In this document: positions 1-9,900 of the stretch, in pieces | Layout of the letters: every line of letters begins with the position of its first letter | Position numbering within the stretch: position 1 is the stretch's first letter | Virus record (IMG/VR): IMGVR_UViG_3300043570_003132 | Coordinates: 54,726-118,725 of that record | Direction: 5' to 3' (one strand) | Source: a virus | Length of the DNA: 64,000 nt | Notes under the pieces: generated by a model | The model's database searches: none | What the model saw: the letters and a program-made list of their open reading frames with translations, nothing else | Told to the model about the DNA's origin: nothing | Made by a program: the position numbers and the translations under genes

Positions 1-14
1 TGATTGGTAATCAT
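1..14 (-). CDS. Possible 5' end of the next gene, cut by the window edge
   Basis: An ATG read on the minus strand begins at position 14 and stays open for the four codons left in the window (M-I-T-N). It lies 25 bases after the stop of the LamG-like gene, a spacing normal for this operon, and is preceded by A/T-rich sequence without a Shine-Dalgarno motif, as elsewhere here. Too short to identify. Confidence 0.25.
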
Positions 15-38
15 TAAGATAATATAAGAAAAATATTT

Positions 39-752
39 CTATAAACCAAACCTTCCCTTTTGTATGTTGTAATTTAATAATACTTCCGTAGATGATAGTG
101 TTCTATCATATAGTTGTACATTTCCTAAATACGCATTATGATATGTAGTATCTATTGCATATGAACAAAGTCTAGCTACCGTTGTTGCATTAATAGTACC
201 TGTATTACCTGCACTTGACGCCCAAGATGTACCATTTCTATATATTACCATTGCCCCCGTAGATGTATTTTTAGTAAAACACCAATAATTCCATCCTAAA
301 TAAGTTGAACCAGCTGCTTGAGACAATCTATCACCACCGCAATCAAAATAAATAGTTCCATCTGCCCATGGTAAATGTATATTTAATGTTCTAGCACCTG
401 CTATATCTCTAGATTCAACAACCGATGATTGTTGTGTAGTAATTCCGTAATTCCAAACACAAAAACTTATTTGATTTCCAAATGGAATTGATGATGGTGA
501 AACTGTAACATTCTGATTACTACCATTAAATATTAAATACCCACCATTGAATCCGCTAAATGTTGGGCTATTATTTAAAGTTGTAGTGATTCCGTTATAA
601 CTTAGATCATACCAACTGGTTCCTGAACCTGGGTAAGATGAAATATTAGCGGTATCCAAATGTAATACTAATCCATTTAATATAATATCATTAGTTGCAA
701 ATAATTTTGCACTTGAAGAATTTATTTCATATCCGCCAACATTTACACCCAT
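39..752 (-). CDS. LamG / concanavalin A-like adhesin, paralogue 1
   Basis: 237 residues. After a short leader (MGVNVGG...) the protein reads as a LamG/concanavalin A-like beta sandwich. Family features visible are NGLVLHLDTANISSYPGSGTSWYDLS near the start of the fold (residues about 26-50), a central FCVW strand, and a C-terminal YLGNVQLYDRTLSSTEVLLNYN block. This fold usually binds glycans or surface proteins and is common in phage tail appendages, so a role as a minor tail adhesin is inferred. It is the last complete gene of an adhesin operon, 13 bases after a 65-residue gene. Three paralogues lie at 1702-2469, 3916-4734 and 4745-5425. No signal peptide or membrane segment. Confidence 0.75.
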   Translation of the reverse strand: MGVNVGGYEINSSSAKLFATNDIILNGLVLHLDTANISSYPGSGTSWYDLSYNGITTTLNNSPTFSGFNGGYLIFNGSNQNVTVSPSSIPFGNQISFCVWNYGITTQQSSVVESRDIAGARTLNIHLPWADGTIYFDCGGDRLSQAAGSTYLGWNYWCFTKNTSTGAMVIYRNGTSWASSAGNTGTINATTVARLCSYAIDTTYHNAYLGNVQLYDRTLSSTEVLLNYNIQKGRFGL

Positions 753-765
753 AATTATTTATTAT

Positions 766-963
766 TTAATCGTAATATACTTCTTTTATTGTTAATGTAA
801 CACCAGAATAAATAGAATATCCATTCATTTGATTTATTTTATTTTCACATTCTTCTACAGTATTAAATTCATATATTCCATCACCTATTATTGGTGGATG
901 TAATATTAATGGGTCTCCAACATGTTCTATTTTTTTCTTTAATATTTGATATTTTATTGTCAT
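766..963 (-). CDS. Small hypothetical protein in adhesin operon
   Basis: 65 residues, not recognised. It begins MTIKYQILKKKIEHVGDP and has a mixed composition with EFNTVEECENKINQM as a likely helix. It lies between a fibrinogen-like adhesin (6 bases upstream) and a LamG-like adhesin (13 bases downstream). Small genes placed between tail-fibre genes can be assembly chaperones or minor tip subunits, but nothing in the sequence proves this. Two other small proteins (119 and 97 residues) sit in similar positions in the operon. Confidence 0.55.
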   Translation of the reverse strand: MTIKYQILKKKIEHVGDPLILHPPIIGDGIYEFNTVEECENKINQMNGYSIYSGVTLTIKEVYYD

Positions 964-969
964 ATAATA

Positions 970-1689
970 TTATTTTATAAACCACATATGATAATGTTGT
1001 CCACTACCACCTGCACATTCTACTTTATATTTTAAGTCGGGATTAGTTCCACTTCCTAATAATACCCAATATAATTTTAATACACTCATATCAGGTTGTG
1101 CACTACAACATGCATTTACAAAATTACCATCTCCCCAAGTACACATTCCACTACTTGTAAAAGAACCAGCGTAAACAGGACCACTATAATATCCAGAATC
1201 CGTTCCACCCCAAATAGCTGAACACTGTCCTATTGTAGATATTCTATGCATTAACATCATTGTATTAGTATATGAGTATCCATAATCATTTGGATTTTTT
1301 AATGTATATTGACTCGTCGTCCAACCACCACCACATCCCACTTCCACTACATTTACATTTAATATTTGTGGATTATTTTTTTGTAATCTACCAGAACTAT
1401 TCGTTTCCCAAGTTGCAGATGTATTTGAATTTGATGATTGTGGGCATAGGTCAGAAGTTACTCCCATCCAACCTCCACCATTAATTCCTGTATCCATTAT
1501 ACAATAAACTCTTTTAACTCCAAATGTTCCAAATTTAATGTAATAATAACCATCAGCAACTCCTGGATTTGCAGACATAATTGCTGAAGCACTAGACGCT
1601 GCCAATGATGGTATTGTTCCCAATTTTTTATTTAATTCGGACGATACTATTGTACCACTATACACATAACCACCTATATTAAATCCCAT
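970..1689 (-). CDS. Fibrinogen-related-domain-like adhesin
   Basis: 239 residues. After the leader MGFNIGGYVYSG and a linker, residues about 40-76 match the start of fibrinogen C-terminal-like domains: a DGYYYIKFG strand followed by VYCIMDTGINGGGWMGV (the Cys-x-Met-D...GGGW signature). Further Cys residues (C-P, VGCGGGW, GQC, MC, ACC, VECAGG) could form disulfides. These domains bind acetylated sugars and glycans in animals and bacteria, so glycan binding by a virion appendage is inferred. A more distant relative is encoded at 5726-6904. No signal peptide. Confidence 0.65.
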   Translation of the reverse strand: MGFNIGGYVYSGTIVSSELNKKLGTIPSLAASSASAIMSANPGVADGYYYIKFGTFGVKRVYCIMDTGINGGGWMGVTSDLCPQSSNSNTSATWETNSSGRLQKNNPQILNVNVVEVGCGGGWTTSQYTLKNPNDYGYSYTNTMMLMHRISTIGQCSAIWGGTDSGYYSGPVYAGSFTSSGMCTWGDGNFVNACCSAQPDMSVLKLYWVLLGSGTNPDLKYKVECAGGSGQHYHMWFIK

Positions 1690-1701
1690 AATTTTTTATT
1701 T

Positions 1702-2469
1702 TTATAAACCAAATCTTGATTTTTGTATATTATAATTTATTAAAACTTCATCCTCCGATAATTGTCTATTATATGCTCTAACTACTGCAATTTTTCCATT
1801 TAAAGGTACTATATAATTTGGGGTGTCAAAGTCTATACCAATTATAAGTGGTCTACTACTATTACATACCTCATTTATATGACTACCATATAAATAATTA
1901 GTATAAGATTGTGAAACTCCATTTTTATATAATTTCATTTGGGTATATCCACCAGAACCTTTTGAAAAAATTAAATGATTCCAAACTCCAGTTGTTACTA
2001 CGCCGGTTGATGATAATGCTCCTTCTAAACAACTTCCGTAACTTTGTGATGAGTAATATCCAACAAATTTTCCAGTATTATCAACATACATTGATATTGC
2101 CGGCCAATAATCATTTTCGGTATTTTTTTTCATAATACAATTATTAGAATTAAATGCTGTAAAATATACCCAAGTTTCTAAAGTAAATTCTGCTGTACTA
2201 CCAAAGTCAACATCTCCCGTCGTAACATAATCATTAGTTCCGTCAAATACAATACAACCACTATTTACACTACTGTAGGTTGGTCCATTTGTTAATGTAC
2301 CATTATAGAGATTTCCTGTTAAATCATACCAACCCGTTCCACTACCCACATATGAACCTGTAGATGAAGCGTCTAAATGTAATTTTAATCCTCTATTTAT
2401 AATATGTGTAGTTTGTATTGATTTTACTAATGTACTATCAACAACACTACCACTTATATTTAATGGCAT
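1702..2469 (-). CDS. LamG / concanavalin A-like adhesin, paralogue 2
   Basis: 255 residues. The leader MPLNISGSVVDSTLV is followed by the same LamG-like layout as the gene at 39-752: RGLKLHLDASSTGSYVGSGT..WYDLTG (about 27-52), CIVFDGTNDYVTTG, FTLETWVYF, and C-terminal PLNGKIAVVRAYNRQLSEDEVLINYN. Both proteins end in nearly the same IQK(S/G)RFGL tail. A carbohydrate- or protein-binding tail adhesin is inferred. It lies 13 bases upstream of the fibrinogen-like gene and 18 bases downstream of the 119-residue gene. Confidence 0.75.
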   Translation of the reverse strand: MPLNISGSVVDSTLVKSIQTTHIINRGLKLHLDASSTGSYVGSGTGWYDLTGNLYNGTLTNGPTYSSVNSGCIVFDGTNDYVTTGDVDFGSTAEFTLETWVYFTAFNSNNCIMKKNTENDYWPAISMYVDNTGKFVGYYSSQSYGSCLEGALSSTGVVTTGVWNHLIFSKGSGGYTQMKLYKNGVSQSYTNYLYGSHINEVCNSSRPLIIGIDFDTPNYIVPLNGKIAVVRAYNRQLSEDEVLINYNIQKSRFGL

Positions 2470-2487
2470 ATCTTATTATTTTCCATA

Positions 2488-2847
2488 TTATTGTTTATCC
2501 CATTTTAATTCTTCTTCATTCCAAATATAAAGATTATTTGTATCAGGATATGATATTGGTGGTTCCCATAAACATGTTTCTTCATTTAATATCCAACTAT
2601 TAAATGGTTTTGGTGCAATAAATGCATCTCTAATAACATCATATGTATATCCAATTCCTGCAAAGTTTTTTCTAAAAGGACTTCCACCATTTATATGTGT
2701 TCCTCCTAATGTATTAAATGATGTTCGTTTACATAATTGAGCACGAAAATCACCATAATGTCTTTCCCAATCAAAGTTAGTTTCATCTTTACCTACTATT
2801 ACTTCCGTAACAATATAATTTTCATCTAAAAAAGCATAATGTGCCAT
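2488..2847 (-). CDS. Small phage tail-associated protein (marine T4-like phage family)
   Basis: 119 residues. The layout matches a small protein seen repeatedly beside tail-fibre genes in cyanophages and other aquatic phages: MAHYAFLDENYIVTEVIVGKDE at the start, TSFNTLGGTHINGGSPFRKNFAGIGYTYD in the middle, then APKPFNSWILNEETCLWEPPISYP and W(N/D)EEELKWD. This recognition is from memory of the family, whose function is unknown. It follows the glycine-rich protein gene by 9 bases, so it may be an appendage subunit or assembly factor. Confidence 0.65.
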   Translation of the reverse strand: MAHYAFLDENYIVTEVIVGKDETNFDWERHYGDFRAQLCKRTSFNTLGGTHINGGSPFRKNFAGIGYTYDVIRDAFIAPKPFNSWILNEETCLWEPPISYPDTNNLYIWNEEELKWDKQ

Positions 2848-2856
2848 AATTTTTTT

Positions 2857-3888
2857 TTAAGTAAATGTTACTGTTCCAGTACCTGCTGTTATTTGATATA
2901 TTTTATTTAATCCAGATGTAATAGTTGTAACGGTTAAACCATTACTAAATGTTCCGATATAAGAATTAGGTACACTAATAATTACTACACCACTTCCACC
3001 TGCGCCACCTGCACTAGTACCTCCACTAGTAGTTGATGCACCACCACCTCCACCACCTGTGTTAGCCGTGCCGGCAACACCGGGATTGTTTAAATTCGGA
3101 GTACCACCTGCACCACCACCTCCCAAACCACCTGTACTTGCTGTACCAGGAGGGTTATGACTACCACCACCGCCACCGCCACCAATATAATAATTACCTC
3201 CTGAATTTTGACCTATAGTACTTCCTGATATTGTGTTTTGAATACCAGCACCACCATTACCACATGCATCTTGTGTTCCGGTTCCGCCAACGGCTCCTGC
3301 ACCGCCACCTCCACCATGATTGTACGCCGCTGTACTGGTACATGGTCCACCATCATAACCTTGTCTAGTTGCACTTATATAAGATGATCCGGGGTATATT
3401 CCATATCCATTTGTTTTTGATTCAGCGGCACCACCACCACTACCACCATTACCACCATTACCACCATCAAAACTAGAACCACCACCACCACCAACTGCGG
3501 TAGATGATCTAAATATTGTGTCTGATCCATTACCACCAACATTTGGATTTCCTCCTGCACCACCTGCACCTACCGTAATACTATAAGTATTGTTTATACT
3601 TAGGGTATCTGTTCCACTTATATACCCACCGGCACCACCACCCGCACCATGTCTATATCCACCACCACCACCTCCAGCAACAAGTAGAAATTGAGCATTA
3701 AAATTTGGTGATTTAACAGTTTGCCAAATTGCACCGGTACTATCATACCACTCAGGTTCTCCTATTGTACTATTAAATCTAAACATACCCGCACTTGGTG
3801 ATGCTGGTCTTTGTGCTGTTGTTCCACTAGGAAGTTTTAATGATCCAGTTCCCGACATTATAATATCACCTAATGTATTTATTCCCAT
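2857..3888 (-). CDS. Glycine-rich tail fibre protein
   Basis: 343 residues. Residues about 1-60 resemble phage fibre N-termini: MGINTLGDIIMSGTGSLKLPSG, then TTAQRPASPSAGMFRFNSTIGEPEWYDSTGAIWQTV, also seen in the protein at 5726-6904. Residues about 70-300 are extremely glycine-rich with runs such as GGGGGG, as in tail-tip proteins forming polyglycine sandwich folds. The end (VVIISVPNSYIGTFSNG...) is a beta-rich cap also found with glycine-rich phage proteins. Adhesion is inferred. A GATAAATA motif (plus strand) lies 3 bases upstream of the start, so a new transcript may begin here. Confidence 0.7.
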   Translation of the reverse strand: MGINTLGDIIMSGTGSLKLPSGTTAQRPASPSAGMFRFNSTIGEPEWYDSTGAIWQTVKSPNFNAQFLLVAGGGGGGYRHGAGGGAGGYISGTDTLSINNTYSITVGAGGAGGNPNVGGNGSDTIFRSSTAVGGGGGSSFDGGNGGNGGSGGGAAESKTNGYGIYPGSSYISATRQGYDGGPCTSTAAYNHGGGGGAGAVGGTGTQDACGNGGAGIQNTISGSTIGQNSGGNYYIGGGGGGGSHNPPGTASTGGLGGGGAGGTPNLNNPGVAGTANTGGGGGGASTTSGGTSAGGAGGSGVVIISVPNSYIGTFSNGLTVTTITSGLNKIYQITAGTGTVTFT

Positions 3889-3891
3889 ATT

Positions 3892-3899
3892 GATAAATA
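3892..3899 (-). promoter_or_regulatory. TATTTATA-type late promoter candidate
   Basis: On the minus strand the sequence reads TATTTATC, 3 bases before the ATG at 3888. It matches the recurrent element found before many virion genes in this window. If it is a promoter the mRNA would have almost no leader. Confidence 0.45.
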
Positions 3900-3915
3900 T
3901 TTGTTTTATTGTGTT

Positions 3916-4734
3916 TTAACAATGTGTACAACTTGGATCATAATTATAAAGTGCACATCCACTACCGCAATCAAACCATTGCTCAAACTTTTCTCTTGTT
4001 GCTTGATAATTTTGTATAATTTCAGTTGAGGTTAATGGTCTATTATATATCATAACAATAGATAAGTTACCGTCTAAATATTCTGCAGTTCCTGGTGAAA
4101 CCCCTATAATTGTACTACCTGTCTTTGTTTTTAATTGACCTCCTGAGGAATGTGCAGAACTAGTGAATAATGCACCGTCGAGATAAGTTTTTAATGTTGT
4201 ATTGTCATATGTTCCACTATAAAAATGCCATTGAGAGAGTGGAGCATTTGTTACAATTCCTGTTGTAGCGCTAGATGAATTTGTAATGTTAAAATATAAA
4301 CTAGTACCATTATTTGTACCACCGGCATAATTTTCTCTTCCATATCTAAATTCAAAACCACCAATTCTATCATCACTAACACCATTGGTTACAACACCTC
4401 TATATGGACCTGTTCCACCACCATTCTTATGCCAAACACAAAGAGTTATACCATTAGTATATGAATAGTTTTCCATACCAGTTGTTGTAACATAGTTATT
4501 TGAATAATTGAAAGCAAAATTACTAACATATGAATTACTAAAAGTTGGACTATTAATTAATGTTCCATTATAGGCGTTACCACTTAAATCAGTCCATGCA
4601 GTTCCAGTGCCAGAATATGAATTACCATCAGTAGCATTTAAATATAAAAGTAAACCGTTGGTGACTACATTACTTGATGATACAATATTTGCACCTAACG
4701 TACTGAATAACTCACCATTTATATTAAATGCCAT
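3916..4734 (-). CDS. LamG-like adhesin with Cys-rich tail, paralogue 3
   Basis: 272 residues. The leader MAFNINGELFSTLG is followed by a LamG-like domain: NGLLLYLNATDGNSYSGTGTAWTDLSG (about 27-53), ITLCVWHKNG, and C-terminal YLDGNLSIVMIYNRPLTSTEIIQNY. It differs from its paralogues in a C-terminal Cys-rich extension with five cysteines (FDCGSGCALYNYDPSCTHC), which could form disulfides or bind metal. Adhesin role inferred. It is 10 bases upstream of nothing but the Gly-rich gene side and 10 bases downstream of paralogue 4. Confidence 0.73.
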   Translation of the reverse strand: MAFNINGELFSTLGANIVSSSNVVTNGLLLYLNATDGNSYSGTGTAWTDLSGNAYNGTLINSPTFSNSYVSNFAFNYSNNYVTTTGMENYSYTNGITLCVWHKNGGGTGPYRGVVTNGVSDDRIGGFEFRYGRENYAGGTNNGTSLYFNITNSSSATTGIVTNAPLSQWHFYSGTYDNTTLKTYLDGALFTSSAHSSGGQLKTKTGSTIIGVSPGTAEYLDGNLSIVMIYNRPLTSTEIIQNYQATREKFEQWFDCGSGCALYNYDPSCTHC

Positions 4735-4744
4735 AATTAATTTT

Positions 4745-5425
4745 TTATACTCCCAATCTATTTCTAAAAACTTGATAATTTTGTAAAATTTCCGCCGCTG
4801 TTAATTCTCTATTATAAACTAATAAAAATGAAACATTACCATCAGAAAATTCACTAGAACCTAAATGACCACCTAATGAAAACCCATTAGGTCCTGCGGT
4901 TCCGGTAGTATTAGTTGTGTTTAATGCACCATTAATATACAATTTATATGTTCCTCCAATTACACCCGTTCCAGCATATATTCTCCAATTTGTATCGGAA
5001 CCACCTTGTGCTTCATTAGTTATCCATCCCGCAGAATAATATGCCGCCACGCTATTACCCCAATGACCTAATAACCAATTATTATTTAACGCAGATATTA
5101 TTCTTCCAGAACCATTCGCATATCTTGATGCTCCAATAACAGTAAAATTAGATGAAGTTAAATTTATACTACTATTTCTAAAATGTGCACCAGCCGCGGT
5201 AGTTACCATCCTTCCTCCTGTTGTTAAACTCCAAGTTGGACTACTATTAAATGTAAAATTATTACCATTACCACTTAAATCGTACCATGTTGTTCCGGTA
5301 CCAGGATATGAATTTGAATTAGCGGCATCTATATAACAAATCAAATTAGTTGTAACTATATTTTTATAATTAAAGTATTTTGTCCCGTTTGATGTTAATA
5401 TATTTCCGTTTACGTTTAATGGCAT
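4745..5425 (-). CDS. LamG-like adhesin, paralogue 4
   Basis: 226 residues. The leader MPLNVNGNILTSNG precedes a LamG-like domain: TNLICYIDAANSNSYPGTGTTWYDLSG (about 26-52), TVIGASRYANGSGR, FSLGGHLGSSEFSDGNVSFLLVYNRELTAAEILQNY near the end. The C-terminus (RNRLGV) resembles the RFGL ends of its paralogues. Tail adhesin inferred. It follows a 97-residue gene by 3 bases, which suggests translational linkage. Confidence 0.73.
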   Translation of the reverse strand: MPLNVNGNILTSNGTKYFNYKNIVTTNLICYIDAANSNSYPGTGTTWYDLSGNGNNFTFNSSPTWSLTTGGRMVTTAAGAHFRNSSINLTSSNFTVIGASRYANGSGRIISALNNNWLLGHWGNSVAAYYSAGWITNEAQGGSDTNWRIYAGTGVIGGTYKLYINGALNTTNTTGTAGPNGFSLGGHLGSSEFSDGNVSFLLVYNRELTAAEILQNYQVFRNRLGV

Positions 5426-5428
5426 TTC

Positions 5429-5722
5429 TTAATATTTTTGTATTATATTTTCAATCCAATTTATCACATCACTCTCTAACCATTCATCACCAACTAATGG
5501 CCCAAATGGTGTTAAATTATGTATCATTATTGCCCTATTTTTTATATCATCCACAGTCACTTCAATTAAACTATCTGGAATAAAATAATTTCTATCTTCC
5601 TCATTTGGTATAAAGGCAATATTTGTACCATTATCCATATCTAATGGAAGTGGAAATTCAATAAAATCAGGTTTTAAACTATCTTTTCCTATTCTGTGAT
5701 TTTTATATTCGTAAAATGGCAT
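5429..5722 (-). CDS. Small hypothetical protein in adhesin operon
   Basis: 97 residues, not recognised. It begins MPFYEYKNHRIGKD and is acidic, with FIEFPLPLDMDNGTNIAFIPNEED and a C-terminal helix-like VINWIENIIQKY. It lies 3 bases from both the fibrinogen-like protein gene upstream and a LamG gene downstream, so the three are surely co-transcribed. An appendage-assembly role is only a guess from position. Confidence 0.55.
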   Translation of the reverse strand: MPFYEYKNHRIGKDSLKPDFIEFPLPLDMDNGTNIAFIPNEEDRNYFIPDSLIEVTVDDIKNRAIMIHNLTPFGPLVGDEWLESDVINWIENIIQKY

Positions 5723-5725
5723 AAT

Positions 5726-6904
5726 TTAATTTTTAAAATATAATGATGCTGCAGTTGATGATGATCCCCATTGTACGCTACCAGCAGACGCTGCGGAGTT
5801 ACCCGTCCACGGATGTAAATTTGTATACCAAGATGACGCACCTACCGTCCAACATATTGGATATCCAGCACTTGATGTTTTAGTTCCCAACAATAAAGTG
5901 CTACCTGAACCAACTGGTGAATTGTGATCACTTATCCATATTGAAGTTGTATGAGCACATCTACTTTGTTCTGTTGGGACATACCGATATCCATAATCCC
6001 ATGTACCGTCATTTGCGGCATCAACATAAATGTCATATGGTTGTGATGTAGTTGGTAGTGCATCTGTACCCCAATTAGGTAATGATGAAAAGATTATTTT
6101 TAATGCACCCGCACCATAGTTCATAAGTGGATCCGCACTACCGGTAACTCTCCATAATGTTGTAAGTGAACTTTTTAAAATATTAATATCTGTACTTGGT
6201 ATTTTTCCTGCAGATAAACCAATTTGACTTGACGTCCAAGAACCACCAGCATTTACACCTCCAGCACCTGATAAATCAGTTGTATTATACCATTGAACTG
6301 CTTTAACCCATGGACCATCTGGTTTATCAAAGATAATATACGCTTGAAATGCTGTGTTAGAACCTGATACAAATTTTAACCAATAAACACCATTTGGTGC
6401 CGCCGGATTAAGTGCTTTTATCACACTTGCAGAAGGTGCCGCAGTTTCAGCAGATGAACCATTTAATGCTGACATATAAATCCAATCGGTTCCTGTATAA
6501 ACTTCAGCTAACCCAACACTTGTGTTAAATCTAACCATACCTGACAATGGTGATGATGGTCTTTGACCTGTTGTTCCTTTTGGTAACGTTAATGATCCCG
6601 TACCAGATAAAATCATATCTCCATTAAAATTAGAACTACCGTCAGAATGGCAAAGATTTATTTTAGCTAGTCCTCCTCCAATAAATGCGGTGGAATTGGC
6701 TTTCACATCAACTGCACCTGCAACTGTTAATGTTGTATCAATATTTCTATTATAAATTCCCCAAATTGCAGCATCACCCCAATTCATTAACCAACAATCA
6801 TTATTATTATCATTTGATTTAATAATTGCATTATCAACTGATGTGTTTCCAACATAAGTTTGAACGTTTGCCCCTGAACCTAAATGTGATGAGTTTACTC
6901 CCAT
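5726..6904 (-). CDS. Tail fibre protein with fibrinogen-like C-terminal domain
   Basis: 392 residues. Residues about 1-100 form an N-terminal fibre region; MILSGTGSLTLPKGTTGQRPSSPLSGMVRFNTSVGLAEVYTG (about 98-140) closely parallels the start of the glycine-rich protein at 2857-3888 and is a common phage fibre motif. Residues about 155-392 resemble a fibrinogen-related fold: PNGVYWLKFVSG.., YIIFDKPDGPWVKAVQW, and a late W-x-S-D-H-N-S motif before a Trp-rich end. A receptor-binding fibre is inferred. Key Cys residues of classical fibrinogen domains are mostly missing, so the domain call is less certain than for 970-1689. Confidence 0.6.
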   Translation of the reverse strand: MGVNSSHLGSGANVQTYVGNTSVDNAIIKSNDNNNDCWLMNWGDAAIWGIYNRNIDTTLTVAGAVDVKANSTAFIGGGLAKINLCHSDGSSNFNGDMILSGTGSLTLPKGTTGQRPSSPLSGMVRFNTSVGLAEVYTGTDWIYMSALNGSSAETAAPSASVIKALNPAAPNGVYWLKFVSGSNTAFQAYIIFDKPDGPWVKAVQWYNTTDLSGAGGVNAGGSWTSSQIGLSAGKIPSTDINILKSSLTTLWRVTGSADPLMNYGAGALKIIFSSLPNWGTDALPTTSQPYDIYVDAANDGTWDYGYRYVPTEQSRCAHTTSIWISDHNSPVGSGSTLLLGTKTSSAGYPICWTVGASSWYTNLHPWTGNSAASAGSVQWGSSSTAASLYFKN

Positions 6905-6907
6905 CTC

Positions 6908-9900
6908 TTATGATTTTTTAGGTGTTGCAATATTAGGGTTAACTTCAGTTAAAGCAAACTTATATACTTTACCCTTCTTATTATTATATAAGAATAAATC
7001 ATCTTCACCTTCCACTATTGTCCAATCACCAATTCCGTTGTTTAAGGATAAATCCGACGTATAAACTGTACTCCAACGATATGTTGCCGAACCTAAATCT
7101 CTTGTTCCATTTGCTTCAGGTAAAACGTTACCTGCTACCGTTAATGTTGAACCGTCAAATGTTAAATTGGCTTCAGCATTTAATGTAACTCCACCGGCAC
7201 TTGTCATTATTCTATTGTCAACAGCATTTGTAATTGTTGTTGTACCACTGGAACCTGAAGAACCGTTACTACCACTAGAACCTGATGTTCCTGAACTACC
7301 GTTAGAACCTGAAGAACCACTAGTTCCTGATGACCCTGAACTACCCGATGTTCCACTAGAACCTGATGAACCGTTAGATCCACTAGAACCTGATGTACCA
7401 CTAGACCCTGAAGAACCATTTGAACCTGATGTTCCTGAAGATCCACTAGTACCTGATGTTGCTGCAGTATATGATGTTCCGTTTATTGATAATGAACCAG
7501 TTATACTTAAACTACCTGTAACTTGATGTGTGTCATCTAATGTATCACCAAATTTTGTTGATCCTGAAGAATACATAACAGATGATGTAACATATGTCAT
7601 GAAAAGTTCGTCAGCCGTAATTGCCCCTTTAACTTTTAATGAACCTGTAATCTCAACATTTTTAGTTGCCGACCATATAGACCCTGTTTGTGCGAATATT
7701 GAATCTCCCGATGAACCACTTGAACCATTGGAACCTGAACTACCTGATGTTCCACTTGATCCTGAAGTACCTGAAGTACCGCCTGATCCAGATGATCCTG
7801 ATCCACCGCTAGAACCTGATGTACCTGATGTTGCGGACGTATATGATAGACCACCAATTGTAACTCCATTTGTAAAATTAGCTGAACCCGATACGATAAT
7901 ATCGTCACCAAAAACAACACTATTACCACCTGAACTTAATATTTTAGATCCGTCTTGTAGTACAATATTTCCTCTAACATCAACCGAACCCGTCGTTGGG
8001 TCAATTAATATATTACCTCCACCCGATGACTTTAATTGAATATCTCCATCCACAGTTTGGAATGTGATTGTATCTGTACCTTGTTCTAAAATCTTAATTG
8101 ATTGACCGTTGTCGGTTGTAATCTGTAATTCTTGGTTTGTACTACCTAAAACTTTTTGTCCGTCAATGTATAATGATGCACTTGATAAGTATAAGTGTCT
8201 AAATGGATTTGACTCACTACCCAAATCAAATGAACCACTACCTACAGGTACAATTGACCCACTGAATGTTTGAGTTCCTTTAAACGTATTTGAACCTGTG
8301 ATTGCAAAACCTAAATTTGTTCCTTGAACACTTGAACTTACAATATTACTACTTAATAGAGCTGAAGATAAATCCACCGCTCCACTAACCATATGTCCAC
8401 CTCTAACTACATTCACACTACCTGAAACTGCAAGTGGGAAATAAACATTAAGATTATTATTATCAACAGATTCTATTCTACTTGGTATGATTATACTTCT
8501 ACTATCGTCCCAAACCGTAACAACAGGGAAATCAATACCTAAATTGTGGAATACCGACCATGTTGCTAATGATGCGAATGTTTGTGTTGCTCCACCTATT
8601 CCATCTCTACCACTTGTTCCTGATGTACCTGAAGTACCACCTGAACCTGATGAACCCGAACCACCACTGGTTCCTGAAGAACCATTAATACCACTTGTTC
8701 CTGAAGAACCATTAATACCACTAGTTCCTGATGAACCACTAGTTCCAGATGAACCACTTGTACCTGATGTACCCGCAGTTCCCGCTCCACCTACAGTTAC
8801 ACTTATTGTTCCCTCTTGTGCAAATGGGAAATATACACTTATATTATTTGTGTCTGTTGAAATTATTTCACTTGGGATTACAATACGTCCGTCATTATCA
8901 AATACTTGAACTGATGGATATCTAACACCCATTTGGTGATTAAATGACCATGTGGCTGCTGCAACACTAACGTTTTGTGTTTTTGTTTGTCCATTTAATA
9001 CAACGGCGTTTAAAGCATGTGATGCCGTTAATGCGTATGATGAACTTGCAATTGTTGTTGTTGAACTTGATACGTATGAATTAAACCATGACTCATCTAA
9101 CTTACCTGTTCCAACAACTGCACCATTAACGTATAATGATCCAGTAATCTTTACAGATCCAGTAAAATTATGATTATCGTCAAATGTATTACCAAATGCT
9201 GTTGAACCTGATTCAAATAATACTGAAGACGTAACTAATGCCGTATGAATTTCTTTTGCTGTAAGTGTTCCTGTAATTGTTAAATCACCATTTACTTTAG
9301 CATTATTTGTGGTTTCCCAAACCGAACCTGTTAAAGCAAATAAACTATCTCCTGATGAACCTGATGAACCACTTGTTCCTGTTGTACCACTTGATCCTGC
9401 AGTACCTGAAGAACCTGCAGTTCCTGAAGAACCACTAGATCCTGATGTACCTGATGAACCGTTACTTCCACTAGTTCCTGATGAACCTGAAGTTCCTGTG
9501 GATCCACTAGACCCTGATGTTCCACTTGTTCCATTACTACCTGATGTTCCTGAAGAACCATTACTACCGCTAGATCCTGATGTTCCACTGCTACCTGATG
9601 AACCATTAGATCCACTAGAACCTGACGTACCTGAAGTACCTGATGATCCATTACTACCGCTAGATCCTGATGTTCCTGAACTACCTGAAGAACCACTAGT
9701 TCCTGTAGAACCGCTAGATCCTGATGTTCCTGAACTACCTGAAGAACCTGACGTTCCAGAAGAACCATTACTACCCGATGTTCCTGATGAACCATTAGAT
9801 CCTGAAGTTCCACTAGAACCACTTGTACCACTCGTTCCCGATGTTGTGGACGTATATTCGGTTCCATTTATATTAAATGAACCTGTTAAATTAATTGAAC

